Below, in pieces: positions 35,971 through 45,574 of a stretch of DNA of 64,000 bases (positions are counted from its first letter, which is position 1; every line of letters begins with the position of its first letter). Source of the DNA: CAWJMD01 sp963845675 (GTDB lineage Bacteria > Actinomycetota > Actinomycetes > Actinomycetales > CAWJMD01); contig CAWJSX010000005.1 of NCBI GenBank assembly GCA_963845675.1, positions 682,001 through 746,000 on the forward strand. Direction: 5' to 3'. Below the pieces are notes generated by a model, which was given only the letters and a program-made list of their open reading frames with translations, was not told where the DNA came from and did not search any database. The translations under genes were made by a program, and so were the position numbers.

Positions 35971-36893
35971 GCTCGGCCACAGCGTACGTCCGCGACGGCC
36001 ACCGGTCCGACTCGACGTCCGCCCCGAGGCTGCCCAGCAGGCGCGGGCCCGGGCGGGTCGTCCTGCACGCCTTCCTCATGGTGGTCGCCGTGGGCTGGCT
36101 CTTCCCCATCGGCTGGGCCGTCCTCAACTCCTTCCGCGACTACGCCTACACGGCGGCCAACGGGTACGTCAGCTTCGGTGGCTGGACGCTCGGACAACTA
36201 CGTGGAGGCCTGGGACCGCGGTGACTTCGGCGAGGGCTTCCTCAACTCGCTCATCATCACCGTCCCGGCCGTCGTCCTGACGCTGTTCCTCGCCTCCTGC
36301 ACGGCGTTCGTGCTGGCGCGCTTCAGCTACCGCTTCAACCTGACGCTGCTGGGCGTCTTCCTGGCCGCGAACCTGCTGCCGCCGCAGGCGCTCCTGGTTC
36401 CGGTCTTCCAGATGTACCGCAAGATCCCGCTTGCCCGGAGTGGCTGAGCGGCAGCGAGTCGATGCTGGGCAGCTACCTCGGGCTGATCCTCATCAACGTG
36501 GCCTTCCAGCTCGGCTTCTGCACCTTCGTGCTGAGCAACTACATGAAGACGCTGCCCTTCGAGATCTACGAGTCCGCCCAGATCGACGGGGCGAGCGTGA
36601 CACGCCAGTTCTGGCAGCTGACCCTGCCGCTGGTCCGGCCCGCGCTCGCGGCCCTGGCCGTGCTGCAGACCACGTGGATCTACAACGAGTTCTTCTGGGC
36701 GACGGTGCTGATCCAGGACTTCAGCAAGCTCCCGATCACGAGCTCGCTGAACAACCTGCGGGGCCAGTTCTTCACCGACTACAACCTGCTGTCCGCCGGG
36801 TCCGTGCTCGTGGCGCTGCCGGTGCTCGTCGTGTTCTTCGTCCTGCAGAAGCAGTTCGTGTCCGGTCTGACGCTGGGCTCGACGAAGGGGTGA
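35967..36893 (+). pseudogene. ABC sugar transporter permease 2 (MalG-like, frame disrupted)
   Basis: Starts MSSATAYVRDGHRSDS in GATGA overlap with permease 1. After the first helix (LHAFLMVVAVGWLFPIGWAV) the frame slips near 36190, resumes at DNYVEAWDRGDFGEGFLNS, slips again near 36430 and resumes at EWLSGSESMLGSYLGL. The EAA loop PFEIYESAQIDGASVTRQFW is intact and the protein ends GSTKG. The whole is divisible by 3. Together with permease 1 it forms the membrane pore; the ATPase must come from elsewhere (a shared MsmK/MsiK-type subunit). Confidence 0.85.
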
Positions 36894-39123
36894 CCGCTCT
36901 CGAGCACGGTCGCGCTGCGCGGCGGCCGGCACCTGCGTCGTGCTCGACGTGTCGGGTCCGCTGCTGCCTCGGGTCCTGCACTGGGGCGCCGACCTCGGGC
37001 CGCTCGACGCGGACTCCTCGGAGGCCCTCGTCCGGGTCGTGGGACCGCCTGTCCCGCGGAGCGCGCTCGACGAGCCGTGGCCGCTGACGCTGCTGCCCGC
37101 GGAGGACGACGGCTGGTCGGGCAGCCCCGGCCTGCGAGGTGCACGACGAGGGCGGCCGCTCCGCGGTGCGGCTGCGACTGGTCGGCCCGGTCGAGGTGAC
37201 CCGTCGCGGACCCGAGACCGGCGGGAGCCTGCGGGCCGTCGCCCGGGACGCGCGAGCCGGGATCGAGGTCGTGGTCGAGGTGTCGCTGGACCCCGAGGGG
37301 GTGCTGCGGACCCGCAACCGGGTGACAGCCGTCGGCGACCACACCGTCGACGTGGACGGCGTGCGGTCCCTCGATGCCGTTGCCGGTCCGCGCGAGCGAG
37401 GTCCTCGACCTCACGGGCCGCTGGTGCCGGGAGCGGTCGCCTCAGCGCTCCGCCCTGCTGCACGGCACGCGGCACCGCGCGTCCAGGCGCGGCCGGACCG
37501 GCCACGACTCCCCGCTGCTGATCTGTGCCGGCACCCGGGGCTTCGCGTTCCGGTCCGGCGAGGTCTGGGCCGCGCACGCCGCGTGGAGCGGGGACCACGA
37601 GCACCTCGTCGAGGCGCTCCCCGAGGGCGCCGGGGGGCACGCCGCGGTGATCGGTGGTGGGTGAGCTGCTGCGGCCCGGTGAGGTGCGGCTGGCACCGGG
37701 CGAGACGTACGCGGCCCCGGACGTCGTCCTGGTCTGGTCGGGCGAGGGCCTGGACGGTGCTCTCCCGACGGCTGCACCGCTCTCTGCGGGCACGCGCCGG
37801 TCACCCCGCGTCGCCACGTCCCCTGGTGCTCAACTCGTGGGAGGCCGTGTACTTCGGCGAGGACACCGAGCAGGTGCTGCGCCTGGTCGACGCGGCCGCC
37901 GACCTGGGGGTCGAGCGATTCGTGCTCGACGACGGGTGGTTCGGAGGACGCCGCGACGACGTGCGCGGCCTCGGCGACTGGGTCGTCTCCGCGGACGATC
38001 TGGCCCGACGGGCTGCGTCCCCTGGCCGAGCGGGTCCGCGGTCACGGCATGGAGCTGGGGCTGTGGTTCGAGCCGGAGATGGTCAACCTCGACTCCGACC
38101 TGGTCCGGACGCCATCCCGACTGGCTGCTCGGACCCTGGCAGGCCGACGGGGCCGGGCCGCCACCCACCTGGCGCGGGCAGCACACGCTCGACCTGACCA
38201 ACCCGGCGGCCGCGCGCCACCTCCTCGAACGGCTCGACGCACTGGTCACGGAGTACGACCTCGACTTCATCAAGTGGGACCACAACCGCGACCTCCACCT
38301 CGCGGTGAGCTCCGCCGGGGACGGACAGCCGGACCGTCCGGCGGTGCACCGCCAGACGCTCGCCCTCTACGCCCTGATGGACGAGCTGCGCCGGCTGCAC
38401 CCGAGCCTCGAGATCGAGTCCTGCGCGAGCGGCGGGGGCCGGGTCGACCTCGGCGTCCTCGAGCGCACCGACAGGGTCTGGGCCAGCGACTGCAACGACG
38501 CGGTCGAGCGGCAGTCGATCCAGCTGTGGACCAGCCTGCTGGTGCCCCTCGAGCTGATGGGGACCCACGTCGGACCACCCGTTGCGGAGACCACCCACCG
38601 AGCGGTCGACCTGTCGATGCGGTGCGCGACCGCCCTCTTCGGCCACGCCGGCATCGAGTGGGACGTCACGACCTGCACGCCGGAGGAACGCGCCGCACTG
38701 AGGTCGTGGACAGGGCTGTACCGGGAGCTGCGTGGCCTGCTGCACACCGGTGACGTGGTGCGCGCCGACCTCCCCGGCGACGACCTGCTGCTGCACGGGG
38801 TCGTGTCGCCGACCGGCGACGAGGCCGCCTACGTGCTGGCCCGCCTGGCCACGGGCCCGGCCGCGACCCCGGGGCGCGTGACGCTGCCCGGGCTCGTGCC
38901 TGACCGGCCCTACCGGGTGCGCGTGCGCGCCGAGGCCGGCCTTCCCGCGACGGTCCAGGCGGCGCCCCCCGCCTGGTGGGAGCAGGCTCTCGGCGAGGGG
39001 GTCGTCCTGACCGGCAGGCTGCTCGAGAAGGTCGGTCTCGCGATGCCCGTGCTCGCTCCCGCGCAGGCGCTCGTCCTGCACCTCTCGACACCGACCGAGG
39101 CGCCGCTCCACGTCCCGGGCTGA
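36890..39123 (+). pseudogene. GH36 alpha-galactosidase (frame disrupted)
   Basis: Starts at GTG 36890 inside the permease stop. The last ~330 residues are continuous and diagnostic: nucleophile Asp in DFIKWDHNRD, acid/base Asp in WASDCNDAVERQSIQ, IESCASGGGRVDLG and QLWTSLLVPLELMGTHVG. Upstream, LNSWEAVYFGEDTEQV and ERFVLDDGWFGGRRDD sit in another frame. Breaks fall near 36925 (two bases), 37135, 37372, 37655, 37760, 38000 and 38110; the remainder of 2 mod 3 fits eight extra bases. It hydrolyses alpha-galactosides such as melibiose or raffinose brought in by the adjacent importer. Confidence 0.9.
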
Positions 39124-39129
39124 CACAAT
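39124..39129 (+). promoter_or_regulatory. -10 box of trpS (leaderless)
   Basis: CACAAT directly after the GH36 stop ends 7 nt before the ATG at 39137. This argues for the second ATG as the trpS start, because the first (39128) lies within the box. Confidence 0.4.
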
Positions 39130-39136
39130 GCCGCCC

Positions 39137-40159
39137 ATGTCCGCCGAGCCAGCCCGCCCTCGCCTCTTCTCGGGGATGCAGCCGACGAGCGACTCCCTGC
39201 ACCTCGGCAACTACCTCGGGGCGCTCGTCCACTGGGTCGCCCTGCAGGAGACCCACGACGCCACGTACTGCGTCGTCGACCTGCACGCCATCACCGTCGA
39301 GCAGGACCCCGCGGTGCTGCGCGAGCGGACGCGGCGCACGGCCGCGCAGTTCCTCGCCGCCGGCGTCGACCCTGAGCGGTCGGTGCTCTTCGTGCAGAGC
39401 CACGTCTCGGAGCACGCGGAGCTGGCATGGGTCCTCGGCTGCCTCACCGGCTTCGGTGAGGCCGGACGGATGACGCAGTTCAAGGACAAGTCGCAGCGTC
39501 ACGGCACCGACCGGACGACGGTCGGGCTCTTCACGTACCCGGTGCTGCAGGCTGCCGACATCCTGGCGCACGACGCCGACCGGGTTCCGGTCGGCGAGGA
39601 CCAGCGCCAGCACCTGGAGCTCAGCCGCGACCTCGCCCAGCGCTTCAACTCGCGCTTCGGAGAGACGCTCGTCGTCCCGCAGACCCACATCGTCCGGGAG
39701 ACCGCGAAGATCACCGACCTGCAGAACCCGACCGCCAAGATGAGCAAGTCGGCCGGCTCGCCGAACGGCATCATCGACCTCCTCGACGACCCGCTGGTCG
39801 TCGGCAAGCGGATCCGGTCCGCGGTCACGGACACCGGCCGGGAGGTCCTCTACGACCCCGAGACGAAGCCGGGTGTCTCGAACCTGCTGACGATCTACTC
39901 GGCGCTCGACGGCCGCACGGTCGAGGACCTCGAGAAGGCTTACGACGGCAAGGGCTACGGCGACCTCAAGAAGGACCTCTCGGAGGTCGTGGTCGAGGCG
40001 CTCGGCCCGGTCAGGCAGCGCGCGATGGAGTACCTGGACGACCCCGCGTCGCTCGACGCCGTGCTCGCCGACGGCGCCGACCGCGCCGCGGAGACGGCGT
40101 CGGCGACGCTCGCCCGGGTCTACGACAAGGTCGGCTTCCTCCCGCGGCGGCGAGGCTGA
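39137..40159 (+). CDS. trpS: Tryptophanyl-tRNA synthetase
   Basis: 340 residues from ATG 39137 (MSAEPARPRLFSGMQP). Class I signatures: PTSDSLHLGNYLGALVHW (HIGH-type) and AKMSKSAGSPNG (KMSKS). VGEDQRQHLELSRDLAQRFN is typical of bacterial TrpRS. It charges tRNA-Trp. It is not part of the sugar operon despite a gap of only 13 bp; a promoter box lies in the gap. The next gene begins 2 nt after its stop. Confidence 0.97.
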   Translation: MSAEPARPRLFSGMQPTSDSLHLGNYLGALVHWVALQETHDATYCVVDLHAITVEQDPAVLRERTRRTAAQFLAAGVDPERSVLFVQSHVSEHAELAWVLGCLTGFGEAGRMTQFKDKSQRHGTDRTTVGLFTYPVLQAADILAHDADRVPVGEDQRQHLELSRDLAQRFNSRFGETLVVPQTHIVRETAKITDLQNPTAKMSKSAGSPNGIIDLLDDPLVVGKRIRSAVTDTGREVLYDPETKPGVSNLLTIYSALDGRTVEDLEKAYDGKGYGDLKKDLSEVVVEALGPVRQRAMEYLDDPASLDAVLADGADRAAETASATLARVYDKVGFLPRRRG

Positions 40160-40161
40160 CG

Positions 40162-40758
40162 GTGCCGGCCGATCGCAGGGACGAGACCCTCACCATGTCC
40201 GTCGTCCGGGACGAGGACCCGGTGGGTGACGTGACCATCGGTGTCGCCGTGGCGATCCCGCCTCCGTACGCGAGCGAGCTGCAGCGGTGGAGGGCGGAGT
40301 TCGGCGACCCGTTCGCGGACGCCATCCCACCCCACATCACGCTGCTGCCCCCGACACGCGTGGCCGAGAACCGGCTCGACCTCGTACGCGACCACCTCGC
40401 ACGGGCAGCGAAGGAACACCATCCCTTCCGGATGACTCTGCGCGGCACAGGATCGTTCAGGCCGGTGTCCCCCGTGGTCTTCGTGCAGGTCGCGGTGGGC
40501 ATCTCGGAGTGCGAGCGCGTCGAGCGACAGGTGAGGTCAGGTGTGCTCCACCGCGACCTCTCCTTCTACTACCACCCGCACGTGACCGTCGCCCACGACC
40601 TCGACGACGCTGCCCTCGACCGGGCATTCGCCGAGCTGGCCGACTACGAGGCCTCCTTCCCCGTCGACGGGTTCAGCCTCTACCGGCACGGGGCGGACGG
40701 CGTGTGGCGCGAGGACGTCGTCTTCGGCTTCGACGGGCACGAGGGGGCCTCGTCGTGA
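40162..40758 (+). CDS. 2'-5' RNA ligase family protein (2H phosphoesterase)
   Basis: 198 residues from a GTG at 40162. Two HxTx motifs: PPHITLLPP near residue 58 and HPHVTVAHDL near residue 140, the hallmark of the LigT/2H phosphoesterase superfamily that acts on 2',5' or cyclic phosphates of RNA. The biological role in actinobacteria is not established. It is sandwiched between trpS (2-nt gap) and YihY (4-nt overlap), a recurrent actinobacterial arrangement, so it is likely co-transcribed. Confidence 0.9.
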   Translation: MPADRRDETLTMSVVRDEDPVGDVTIGVAVAIPPPYASELQRWRAEFGDPFADAIPPHITLLPPTRVAENRLDLVRDHLARAAKEHHPFRMTLRGTGSFRPVSPVVFVQVAVGISECERVERQVRSGVLHRDLSFYYHPHVTVAHDLDDAALDRAFAELADYEASFPVDGFSLYRHGADGVWREDVVFGFDGHEGASS

Positions 40759-41816
40759 AGGAGCTCCTCGAGCGCTGGAAGGAGAGCCGCCTGGGGCGCA
40801 CCCTCGAGCACTACAACAAGCGGCGCGGCGCGACGCTGGCCGGCGGCATCGCGTACGCGGGGTTGTTCTCCCTGTTCGGGGCGCTGGTCGCAGGCTTCTC
40901 CGTCTTCGGTCTCTTCCTGGGCGCGGACGCCCGGCTGTTCAACGAGGTGGCCGCGGCCGTCGACGCGCAGCTGCCCGGGCTGCTCGACGTGGGCCCGGAC
41001 GGGGGACCGATCGACCCCGCGGCGCTCGTGGACCGCGACATCGTGTCCGTCACCGGTGCGATCGCCTTCGCGGTCACCCTCTTCGCCGGGCTCGGATGGG
41101 TCGACGCCCTGCGCGAGGGGCTGCGCGCCGTGCTCGGGCTCGATCCCGACGACCGCAACGTGGCGGTGAAGAAGGCTACGACGTGGCGATCCTCGCGATG
41201 TTCGGCCTGGGCATCCTGCTGTCGGCGACGACCAGCGTGGTGGTGAACGCCGGGGCCACCGCCCTCCTGCAGGTGGTCGGGCTGGACGGGGGCCCGGTCG
41301 GTTCGGCGCTGCTGCAGGTCTTGTCGGTCGCCGTGGTCGCGGCGGTCGACACCGTCCTGCTGTTCGGGATCTTCCGGGTGATGGGCCGCCTCCGGCTCGG
41401 CTGGACGACAGGTCCGTGGCCCGCTGCTGGTGGGCGGCGTGGCACTCTCCCTGCTCGTGAGCTTCGGCGGCGTGCTCGTCGGCAACGCGGGCGGCCGGAA
41501 CCCGCTCCTCGCCACCGGCGCCGTCCTCGTCGGCCTGCTGGTGCTGATCAACATCGTGTCGCGCATCATCCTGCTCGTCGCAGCCTGGCTCAGCACGAAC
41601 CCGGTGCTCTTCGCCGGCTACGTGGATGAGGCACGGGTCGACCTCGACAAGCACGCCCTGCCCGCGCCGGCGCCCGTGCGGCCGAGCTACTCCACCCGTG
41701 CCGCGGACCGCACCACCGTCGCTGCCGGAGTCGTCCTCGGCGCTGTCGCCGTCACCGCGCTGCGGGTGGTCGGCCAGGGGCTCGCTTCCCTGGTCCGGAC
41801 CGTGCGCGGGAGCTGA
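40755..41816 (+). pseudogene. YihY/BrkB family membrane protein (frame disrupted)
   Basis: Begins VKELLERWKESRLGRTLEHY at GTG 40755. Features of the family: GGIAYAGLFSLFGALVAGFS (first helix), AIAFAVTLFAGLGWVDALREG, then after a slip near 41174 DVAILAMFGLGILLSATTSV and, after another near 41417, ALSLLVSFGGVLVGN to the basic end RTVRGS. Six helices after repair; the length is divisible by 3. Once mis-called ribonuclease BN; the present view is an integral membrane protein of uncertain transport function. The last 65 nt overlap the convergent D,D-carboxypeptidase. Confidence 0.83.
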
Positions 41817-42966
41817 CGCTCGCTCGCAGCACGAGGAGCCCGACGGTCCCGGCCAGCAGGAAGGCGCCGGCCACGCCGAGCCCGATGCCGAGGCGTGAGG
41901 GCTCCGCCCCGTCGGTTCTCGCACCCGCCGCGGCCTCCCGGGTCCCCGCGTCGACGGCGAACGCCCCGTCACCCGGCGGTGCGCCCTCGTCCGGAGCGCT
42001 GGGCGCGGACGTCGGCCCACCGGCCGTGGCCGCGGAGACCGAGGCCGCGAGCGTCGTGACGCCGGGCGTCCCGGCCGGCGAGGCGAACGCCCAGTCCAGG
42101 AGCTCGCGGCTCTGCTGCCACGTGGAGCCCTCGGTGCGCATGAGCACCACCATCACCCGCCGCCCGTCCTGCTCGGCGGCGACGACCAGCGACTTCCGGG
42201 ACCGCTCGGTGAAGCCGTTCTTCACGCCCACGATGCCGGGGTAGTCCCCCAGCAGCCGGTTGTGGTTGCCGATCTGGAAACGGGGCCGCTGCGAGCCCAG
42301 CCGGATCCCCTTGGAGGGGAAGTCGTACCGCTCCGTGACGAGGATGGGAGCCAGCCTCTCGTCGTCCAGCAGCGCTCGGCCGACCAGCGCGAGGTCGCGC
42401 GCGCTGGCGACCTGACCCGTCGCGTCGAGGCCGCTGGCGTTCACGACCACCGTGTCGCCGGCGCCGAGGTCGTCGGCGGTGCGCTGCATCAGCCGGGTCG
42501 CCTCCTCGGTCCCCCCGGCCAGCTCCGTGAGGGCCTGGGCCGTGTCGTTGCCGCTCGACATCAGCAGGCCGTGCAGAAGGTCCCGCCCGCTGTAGGTCGA
42601 GTCCGGGACGATGCCGACCTTCGTGCCGTCGATCGAGGCCGCCTCGAAGGTTCCCGTGTAGACGGTGTCGTCGGGCACTCCCGGAGCCAGCGCCAGCCCC
42701 GTGAGCATCTTCATCGTGGACGCCGGGGCCAGCGCGATCCGGGCGTTGTGCGCCGCCATCACCTCGCCCGACCCCAGGTCCGTGACGAGCCACGCCCCGG
42801 ACGCAGGTACGGGCGGTGGGGTCAGTCCGGTGGCCACCAGCACACCCGGAGCCGACAGCGGGTCCTGCTGCTGGGGCTGGGCGTGCGCGGCGTCAGCGAC
42901 CAGGAGCGCGAGGAGTGCCGCGACCACCACGCGCAGCAGCCGGTCCGCCGCCGCGCGGTGCCCCAC
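41752..42966 (-). CDS. D-alanyl-D-alanine carboxypeptidase (S11 penicillin-binding protein)
   Basis: 404 residues from an ATG at 42966. Signal peptide LLRVVVAALLALLVADAAHAQ; then SxxK nucleophile in PASTMKMLTG (about residue 84), SxN in LMSSGNDTAQ (about 142), and the third box as VGVKNGFT, that is KNG in place of the usual KTG. A Pro/Ala-rich stretch leads to a C-terminal helix (GLGVAGAFLLAGTVGLLVL) and a basic tail, so the enzyme would be membrane-anchored outside the cell, trimming peptidoglycan stem peptides. Eleven nt separate it from the sdhB stop, so it could be read from the sdh transcript only in antisense-free direction: both are leftward. Confidence 0.92.
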   Translation of the reverse strand: MGHRAAADRLLRVVVAALLALLVADAAHAQPQQQDPLSAPGVLVATGLTPPPVPASGAWLVTDLGSGEVMAAHNARIALAPASTMKMLTGLALAPGVPDDTVYTGTFEAASIDGTKVGIVPDSTYSGRDLLHGLLMSSGNDTAQALTELAGGTEEATRLMQRTADDLGAGDTVVVNASGLDATGQVASARDLALVGRALLDDERLAPILVTERYDFPSKGIRLGSQRPRFQIGNHNRLLGDYPGIVGVKNGFTERSRKSLVVAAEQDGRRVMVVLMRTEGSTWQQSRELLDWAFASPAGTPGVTTLAASVSAATAGGPTSAPSAPDEGAPPGDGAFAVDAGTREAAAGARTDGAEPSRLGIGLGVAGAFLLAGTVGLLVLRASVSSRARSGPGKRAPGRPPAAR

Positions 42967-42976
42967 GACCCGGTCC

Positions 42977-43750
42977 TCAGACCTTGCGGGTCAGCAGAGC
43001 CTGCTTGACCTCGCGGATCGCCTTGGTGACCTCGATGCCGCGCGGGCAGGCCTCGGTGCAGTTGAAGGTCGTGCGGCATCGCCAGACGCCCTCGCGGTCG
43101 TTCAGCACCTCGAGCCGCAGGTCCGCACCCTCGTCCCGGCTGTCGAAGATGAAGCGGTGGGCGTTCACGATCGCCGCCGGTCCGAAGTACTGGCCGTCAG
43201 TCCAGAAGACGGGGCAGGACGAGGTGCACGCTGCGCAGAGGATGCACTTGGTGGTGTCGTCGTACCGTTCGCGGTCGGCCTGGCTCTGCACACGCTCGCG
43301 AGTGGGCTCGTGGCCGGTGGTGATGAGGAAGGGCATCACCTCTCGGTAGGACTGGAAGAACGGCTCCATGTCGACCACGAGGTCCTTCTCGACCGGCAGG
43401 CCCTTGATCGCCTCGATGGTGATCGGCTTGTCGGGGTTGAGGTCCTTGAGAAGGGTCTTGCACGCCAGGCGGTTCCGACCGTTGATGCGCATCGCGTCGG
43501 ACCCGCACACGCCGTGGGCGCAGGAGCGGCGGAACGTGAGCGAGCCGTCCTGCTCCCACTTGATCGTGTGCAGGGCGTCGAGGACGCGGTCGGTGCCGTG
43601 CACCTGGACCCGGTAGTCCTCCCAGCGCGGCTCCGCGTCGCCCTCCGGGTCGTAGCGGCGGATTCGGAGGGTGACCTCGAACGAGGGGATGGCCCCGACG
43701 GCGGGCTTGCCCTCGCCCTGGGTGCTGGTCTCGGCTGTTGCTGCGCTCAT
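42977..43750 (-). CDS. sdhB: Succinate dehydrogenase iron-sulfur subunit
   Basis: 257 residues from an ATG at 43750. [2Fe-2S] ligands in SCAHGVCGSDAMRING with a further Cys in RLACKTL; [4Fe-4S] in CILCAACTSSCP; [3Fe-4S] in CTEACPRGIEVTKAI with the preceding FNC. It passes electrons from SdhA to the membrane anchors. Directly follows sdhA with a 1-nt overlap. Last gene of sdhCDAB. Confidence 0.98.
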   Translation of the reverse strand: MSAATAETSTQGEGKPAVGAIPSFEVTLRIRRYDPEGDAEPRWEDYRVQVHGTDRVLDALHTIKWEQDGSLTFRRSCAHGVCGSDAMRINGRNRLACKTLLKDLNPDKPITIEAIKGLPVEKDLVVDMEPFFQSYREVMPFLITTGHEPTRERVQSQADRERYDDTTKCILCAACTSSCPVFWTDGQYFGPAAIVNAHRFIFDSRDEGADLRLEVLNDREGVWRCRTTFNCTEACPRGIEVTKAIREVKQALLTRKV

Positions 43751-45519
43751 CAGTACTTGCGCTCCATCGGCTGGTAGCGGGTGGTGACGACCGGCTTGTA
43801 GTCGAGCCGGACCGCGTGCCTGTCGGCGTCGCCGCCCTCGGCTCCGGCCGGGACGCGGTAGGCCATCGTGTGGCGCATGAAGTTCACGTCGTCGCGGTTC
43901 GGGTAGTCCTCGCGGAAGTGACCACCACGCGACTCCTTCCGTTCCAGCGCACCGACGACGATGACCTCGGCGAGGTCGAGCAGGAAGCCGAGCTCCACGG
44001 CCTCGAGCAGATCGGTGTTGTAGCGCCTGCCCTTGTCCTGCACCGTGATCGAGCGGTACCGCTCCTGGAGCGACTCGATCTCGGTCAGCGCCTGCTTGAG
44101 CGAGGCCTCGGTGCGGAACACCTGCGCGTTGAGGTCCATCGTCTCCTGGAGCGCCTTGCGCAGCACCGCGACGCGCTCACCGTCACCGCGGCCCCTGATG
44201 CCCTCGAGCAGCTCGACGGTGCCGGTCTCGCCGCGCTGGGGCAGCGGCACGTGGTCGACCGTCGCGGCGTACTCGGCGGCCGCGATGCCCGCGCGCTTGC
44301 CGAAGACGTTGATGTCCAGCAGCGAGTTCGTGCCGAGCCGGTTCGACCCGTGCACGGACACGCACGCGACCTCGCCGGCCGCGTACAGGCCGGGCACGAC
44401 CGTCGTGTTGTCGCGCAGGACCTCCGTGTCGACGTTCGTGGGCACGCCACCCATCGCGTAGTGCGCCGTCGGGTAGACCGGCACCGGCTCGGTGTACGGC
44501 TCGATGCCCAGGTACGTGCGCGCGAACTCCGTGATGTCGGGCAGCTTGGCGTCGATGTGGGCCGGCTCGAGGTGCGTCAGGTCGAGCAGCACGTAGTCCT
44601 TGTTGGGGCCGGCTCCGCGTCCCTCACGCACCTCGTTCGCCATCGAGCGGGCGACGATGTCGCGGGGCGCCAGGTCCTTGATCGTCGGGGCGTAGCGCTC
44701 CATGAAGCGCTCGCCCTCACCGTTGCGCAGGATGCCGCCCTCGCCGCGGGCGGCCTCGGAGAGCAGGATCCCGAGGCCGGCCAGACCCGTCGGGTGGAAC
44801 TGGAAGAACTCCATGTCCTCCAGCGGCAGGCCACGGCGGTACACGATGCCCATGCCGTCGCCGGTGAGGGTGTGGGCGTTCGAGGTGGTCTTGAAGACCT
44901 TGCCGGTGCCGCCGGTGGCGAGCACGACGGACTTGGCCGAGAACACGTGGATCTCGCCGGTCGCCAGCTCGTACGCGACGACGCCGGCCGTGCGCTCCTC
45001 GCCGTCGACGGTGTTCGTCAGCAGGTCGAGCACGTAGAACTCGTTGAAGAACTCGACGTTGTGCTTGACGCAGTTCTGGTAGAGCGTCTGCAGGATCATG
45101 TGGCCGGTGCGGTCGGCAGCGAAGCAGGACCGTCGCACCGCGGCCTCACCGTGGTTCCGGGTGTGGCCGCCGAAGCGCCGCTGGTCGATGCGACCCTCGG
45201 GCGTCCGGTTGAACGGCAGCCCCATCTTCTCCAGGTCGAGCACGGCGTCGATGGCCTCGCGGCACATCACCTCCGCGGCGTCCTGGTCGACCAGGTAGTC
45301 ACCGCCCTTGACGGTGTCGAAGGTGTGCCACTCCCAGTTGTCCTCCTCGACGTTCGCGAGGGCGGCGCACATGCCGCCCTGGGCCGCACCGGTGTGGGAC
45401 CGCGTCGGGTACAGCTTCGTCAGGACGGCGGTGCGGGAGCGCTGGCCGGACTCCAGGGCAGCGCGCATGCCGGCGCCACCCGCGCCGACGATGACCACGT
45501 CGTACTTGTGGATCTGCAT
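43750..45519 (-). CDS. sdhA: Succinate dehydrogenase flavoprotein subunit
   Basis: 589 residues from an ATG at 45519 behind AGGAGGGCC. FAD-binding VVIVGAGGAGMRAALES; the covalent-flavin His block SHTGAAQGGMCAAL; catalytic DFHPTG-type region seen as FFQFHPTGL; ARGEGGILRN and HGSNRLGTNSLLDINVFG. It oxidises succinate to fumarate as part of complex II and connects with sucCD at the start of the window. Intact, with no indels over 1.8 kb. Confidence 0.98.
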   Translation of the reverse strand: MQIHKYDVVIVGAGGAGMRAALESGQRSRTAVLTKLYPTRSHTGAAQGGMCAALANVEEDNWEWHTFDTVKGGDYLVDQDAAEVMCREAIDAVLDLEKMGLPFNRTPEGRIDQRRFGGHTRNHGEAAVRRSCFAADRTGHMILQTLYQNCVKHNVEFFNEFYVLDLLTNTVDGEERTAGVVAYELATGEIHVFSAKSVVLATGGTGKVFKTTSNAHTLTGDGMGIVYRRGLPLEDMEFFQFHPTGLAGLGILLSEAARGEGGILRNGEGERFMERYAPTIKDLAPRDIVARSMANEVREGRGAGPNKDYVLLDLTHLEPAHIDAKLPDITEFARTYLGIEPYTEPVPVYPTAHYAMGGVPTNVDTEVLRDNTTVVPGLYAAGEVACVSVHGSNRLGTNSLLDINVFGKRAGIAAAEYAATVDHVPLPQRGETGTVELLEGIRGRGDGERVAVLRKALQETMDLNAQVFRTEASLKQALTEIESLQERYRSITVQDKGRRYNTDLLEAVELGFLLDLAEVIVVGALERKESRGGHFREDYPNRDDVNFMRHTMAYRVPAGAEGGDADRHAVRLDYKPVVTTRYQPMERKY

Positions 45520-45574
45520 GGGGCCCTCCTGGGACCTGGTGTGTGTCGGACGGGACCGTCAGCGCGGCGGTGCG

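Noticed and set aside
33619..39123. Programmed ribosomal frameshifting or real pseudogenisation in the galactoside genes
   Set aside because: Breaks are too many, lack slippery sequences, and the downstream reading frames keep active-site residues; consensus error explains them better.
40162..40758. Cyclic-nucleotide or tRNA-splicing enzyme linked to trpS
   Set aside because: The two HxTx motifs show only the general 2H phosphoesterase fold; nothing ties it to a specific RNA substrate.
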